Shown here piece after piece: positions 63,128 to 64,000 of a DNA stretch of 64,000 bases. The stretch is from Phycisphaerae bacterium (GTDB taxonomy: Bacteria; Planctomycetota; Phycisphaerae; Sedimentisphaerales; Anaerobacaceae). The stretch covers positions 1 through 64,000 of the forward strand of contig JAQTLP010000008.1 in assembly GCA_028714855.1 (NCBI GenBank), read 5' to 3'. How positions within the stretch are numbered: the stretch's first letter is position 1; each line of letters opens with the position of its first letter. Under the pieces are notes generated by a model that was not told the origin of the DNA, did no database searches, and was given only the letters and a program-made list of their open reading frames with translations. A program made the position numbers and the translations under genes.

Positions 63128-64000
63128 TTACTCGTTTTCTAAATATTTAAGATAAAGCAATTTGGGAATTAAACCCAGTTTGACGGAAATCTTAATCGGT
63201 ATTTTAAAAAATTTAATGATTTTATAATAATTAGGATAATCATTAAAACTTTTAACAGGCAGGTTCATAATATTATTGAATTCTTCTTTCGTGAGGCCCA
63301 GTTTACTGATGACATAATCTACAATCTCGGTTTTAACGTGATGCGGATTTCGCTCTATCTCTTTAATCGCGGTTTCTCTATCTGTTATCCCCTCTCTTAT
63401 CATCGCCGAATAATCGACTATTCTTTTATCAATATTGAACTTTTTTGGCAGCAGGTATGACTGGTAGAATTTAGTATAAACAGATTCATGATGATGGCCG
63501 CCATAATCCTGCCACCCTAACTCCTTCTGCAGGAAAGGTTTTATTTTGGCTTTCTCATATTTAAAATAATTAAGGATTGGTATCACTTTAATACCAAGAA
63601 TAATATTATAATACAAAACATCCATTAGTTTAAAATTAGGAAACGTCTTCAATTTTACACTTCCGAACTTTTTATGGACATAGTCAATATATTTGCCATC
63701 CATATAAGTCCATCCGATTGGCATTAGACCTTCGGCCCTGAATGAGTGTCCGTTAAAAACATACTTAACGCCTTCTTTTGCCGCCATTTTTACTAATATC
63801 GAATGAATCCCGACATCTGTAGGAATTTCGGTATCAGGAGTCGAAGCTCTTAAAAACGATATTTGTAAATCTTTAAACTCTTCCCATTCCACCACGTACG
63901 TATAAAGATCAACATTCAGCATGGAACAGGCATTCTTGATATTCCTTACTGCAATATCCGAATCCCATCCATTATCAAAATGTACAGCTAAGGGACGTAT
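63128..64000 (-). CDS. N-acetyl sugar amidotransferase, C-terminal part (cut by right edge)
   Basis: The frame is open to base 64000 without a start; the internal ATG at 63922 is not the true start, because the codons before it read IRPLAVHFDNGWDSDIAV, which fits the N-acetyl sugar amidotransferase (WbpG/WbuX) family. About 290 residues are visible; the cysteine-rich N terminus and the SGGKDS-type loop should lie beyond the edge. With HisH2 and HisF2 it is expected to turn an N-acetyl group of a 2,3-diacetamido or nonulosonic-type sugar into an acetamidino group. The sugar cannot be named from here. The region is AT-rich, as usual for surface-polysaccharide loci. Confidence 0.8.
   Translation of the reverse strand: MRPLAVHFDNGWDSDIAVRNIKNACSMLNVDLYTYVVEWEEFKDLQISFLRASTPDTEIPTDVGIHSILVKMAAKEGVKYVFNGHSFRAEGLMPIGWTYMDGKYIDYVHKKFGSVKLKTFPNFKLMDVLYYNIILGIKVIPILNYFKYEKAKIKPFLQKELGWQDYGGHHHESVYTKFYQSYLLPKKFNIDKRIVDYSAMIREGITDRETAIKEIERNPHHVKTEIVDYVISKLGLTKEEFNNIMNLPVKSFNDYPNYYKIIKFFKIPIKISVKLGLIPKLLYLKYLENE

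Noticed and set aside
63128-63922. Complete 264-residue protein starting at the ATG 63922
   Set aside because: In-frame codons continue to the window edge and match the family, so the gene is truncated by the window and not short.

Overview
The window looks like a chromosomal segment of a Gram-negative-type bacterium of the Planctomycetota, most likely a Phycisphaerae/Sedimentisphaerales-type lineage. This rests on features, not a database search. There is an outer-membrane assembly set (LptD, LolCDE-like). Secreted proteins are built from right-handed beta-helix, LamG and dockerin-like modules. Asp-Val/Ile-Asn and 'NEPN' style repeats sit inside unrelated proteins. SpoVG carries a zinc ribbon, and a DUF1573 protein and a MauE-thioredoxin protein precede a type II secretion operon. 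No rRNA or tRNA gene and no CRISPR array was seen.

Layout. 0-3 kb: the start of an exported protein that runs off the left edge, a trpB2 gene and a small outer-membrane-type barrel protein. 3-16.3 kb (minus): a long run with lptD, fructose-bisphosphate aldolase, an S41 protease, lysS, two LolC/E permeases, lolD, a branched-chain aminotransferase and a polyprenyl diphosphate synthase. 16.5-23.3 kb: a PilT-type ATPase, an anchored protein, an MsrB-MsrA fusion, an M50 protease, an RF-like protein and lepA. 23.4-30.6 kb: two convergent secreted beta-helix proteins, one a 1844-residue subtilase with LamG modules, sharing one strong terminator. 31-35.8 kb: a four-gene operon (VTT membrane protein, AMMECR1 protein, DUF1570 metalloprotease-like lipoprotein, Maf), then ispE, spoVG and a FlgM-like gene.

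35.8-39.45 kb is an accessory-looking patch. About 1 kb of repeat-rich non-coding DNA is followed by an AT-rich two-gene cassette (three-Cys-motif partner protein TcmP plus a DUF5131/Gp37-Gp68 three-Cys protein, overlapping by ATGA) and a small membrane protein. Related copies of a dispersed repeat lie on both sides. The pair has no firmly known function and is the best candidate here for an undescribed system.

39.45-55.2 kb (minus): an almost complete type II secretion operon, C-D-E-F-G-H-I-J-K-L-M, preceded by the MauE-thioredoxin and DUF1573 genes; the prepilin peptidase is not in the window. It could export secreted proteins such as those at 23-30 kb. 55.4-64 kb: a surface-polysaccharide region. 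A plus-strand operon (GT-C enzyme, flippase-like protein, methyltransferase, two GT2 enzymes) starts from a good promoter with a strong 5' leader hairpin. It faces a minus-strand set (DUF354, HisF2, HisH2, N-acetyl sugar amidotransferase cut by the right edge) expected to make an acetamidino-modified sugar.
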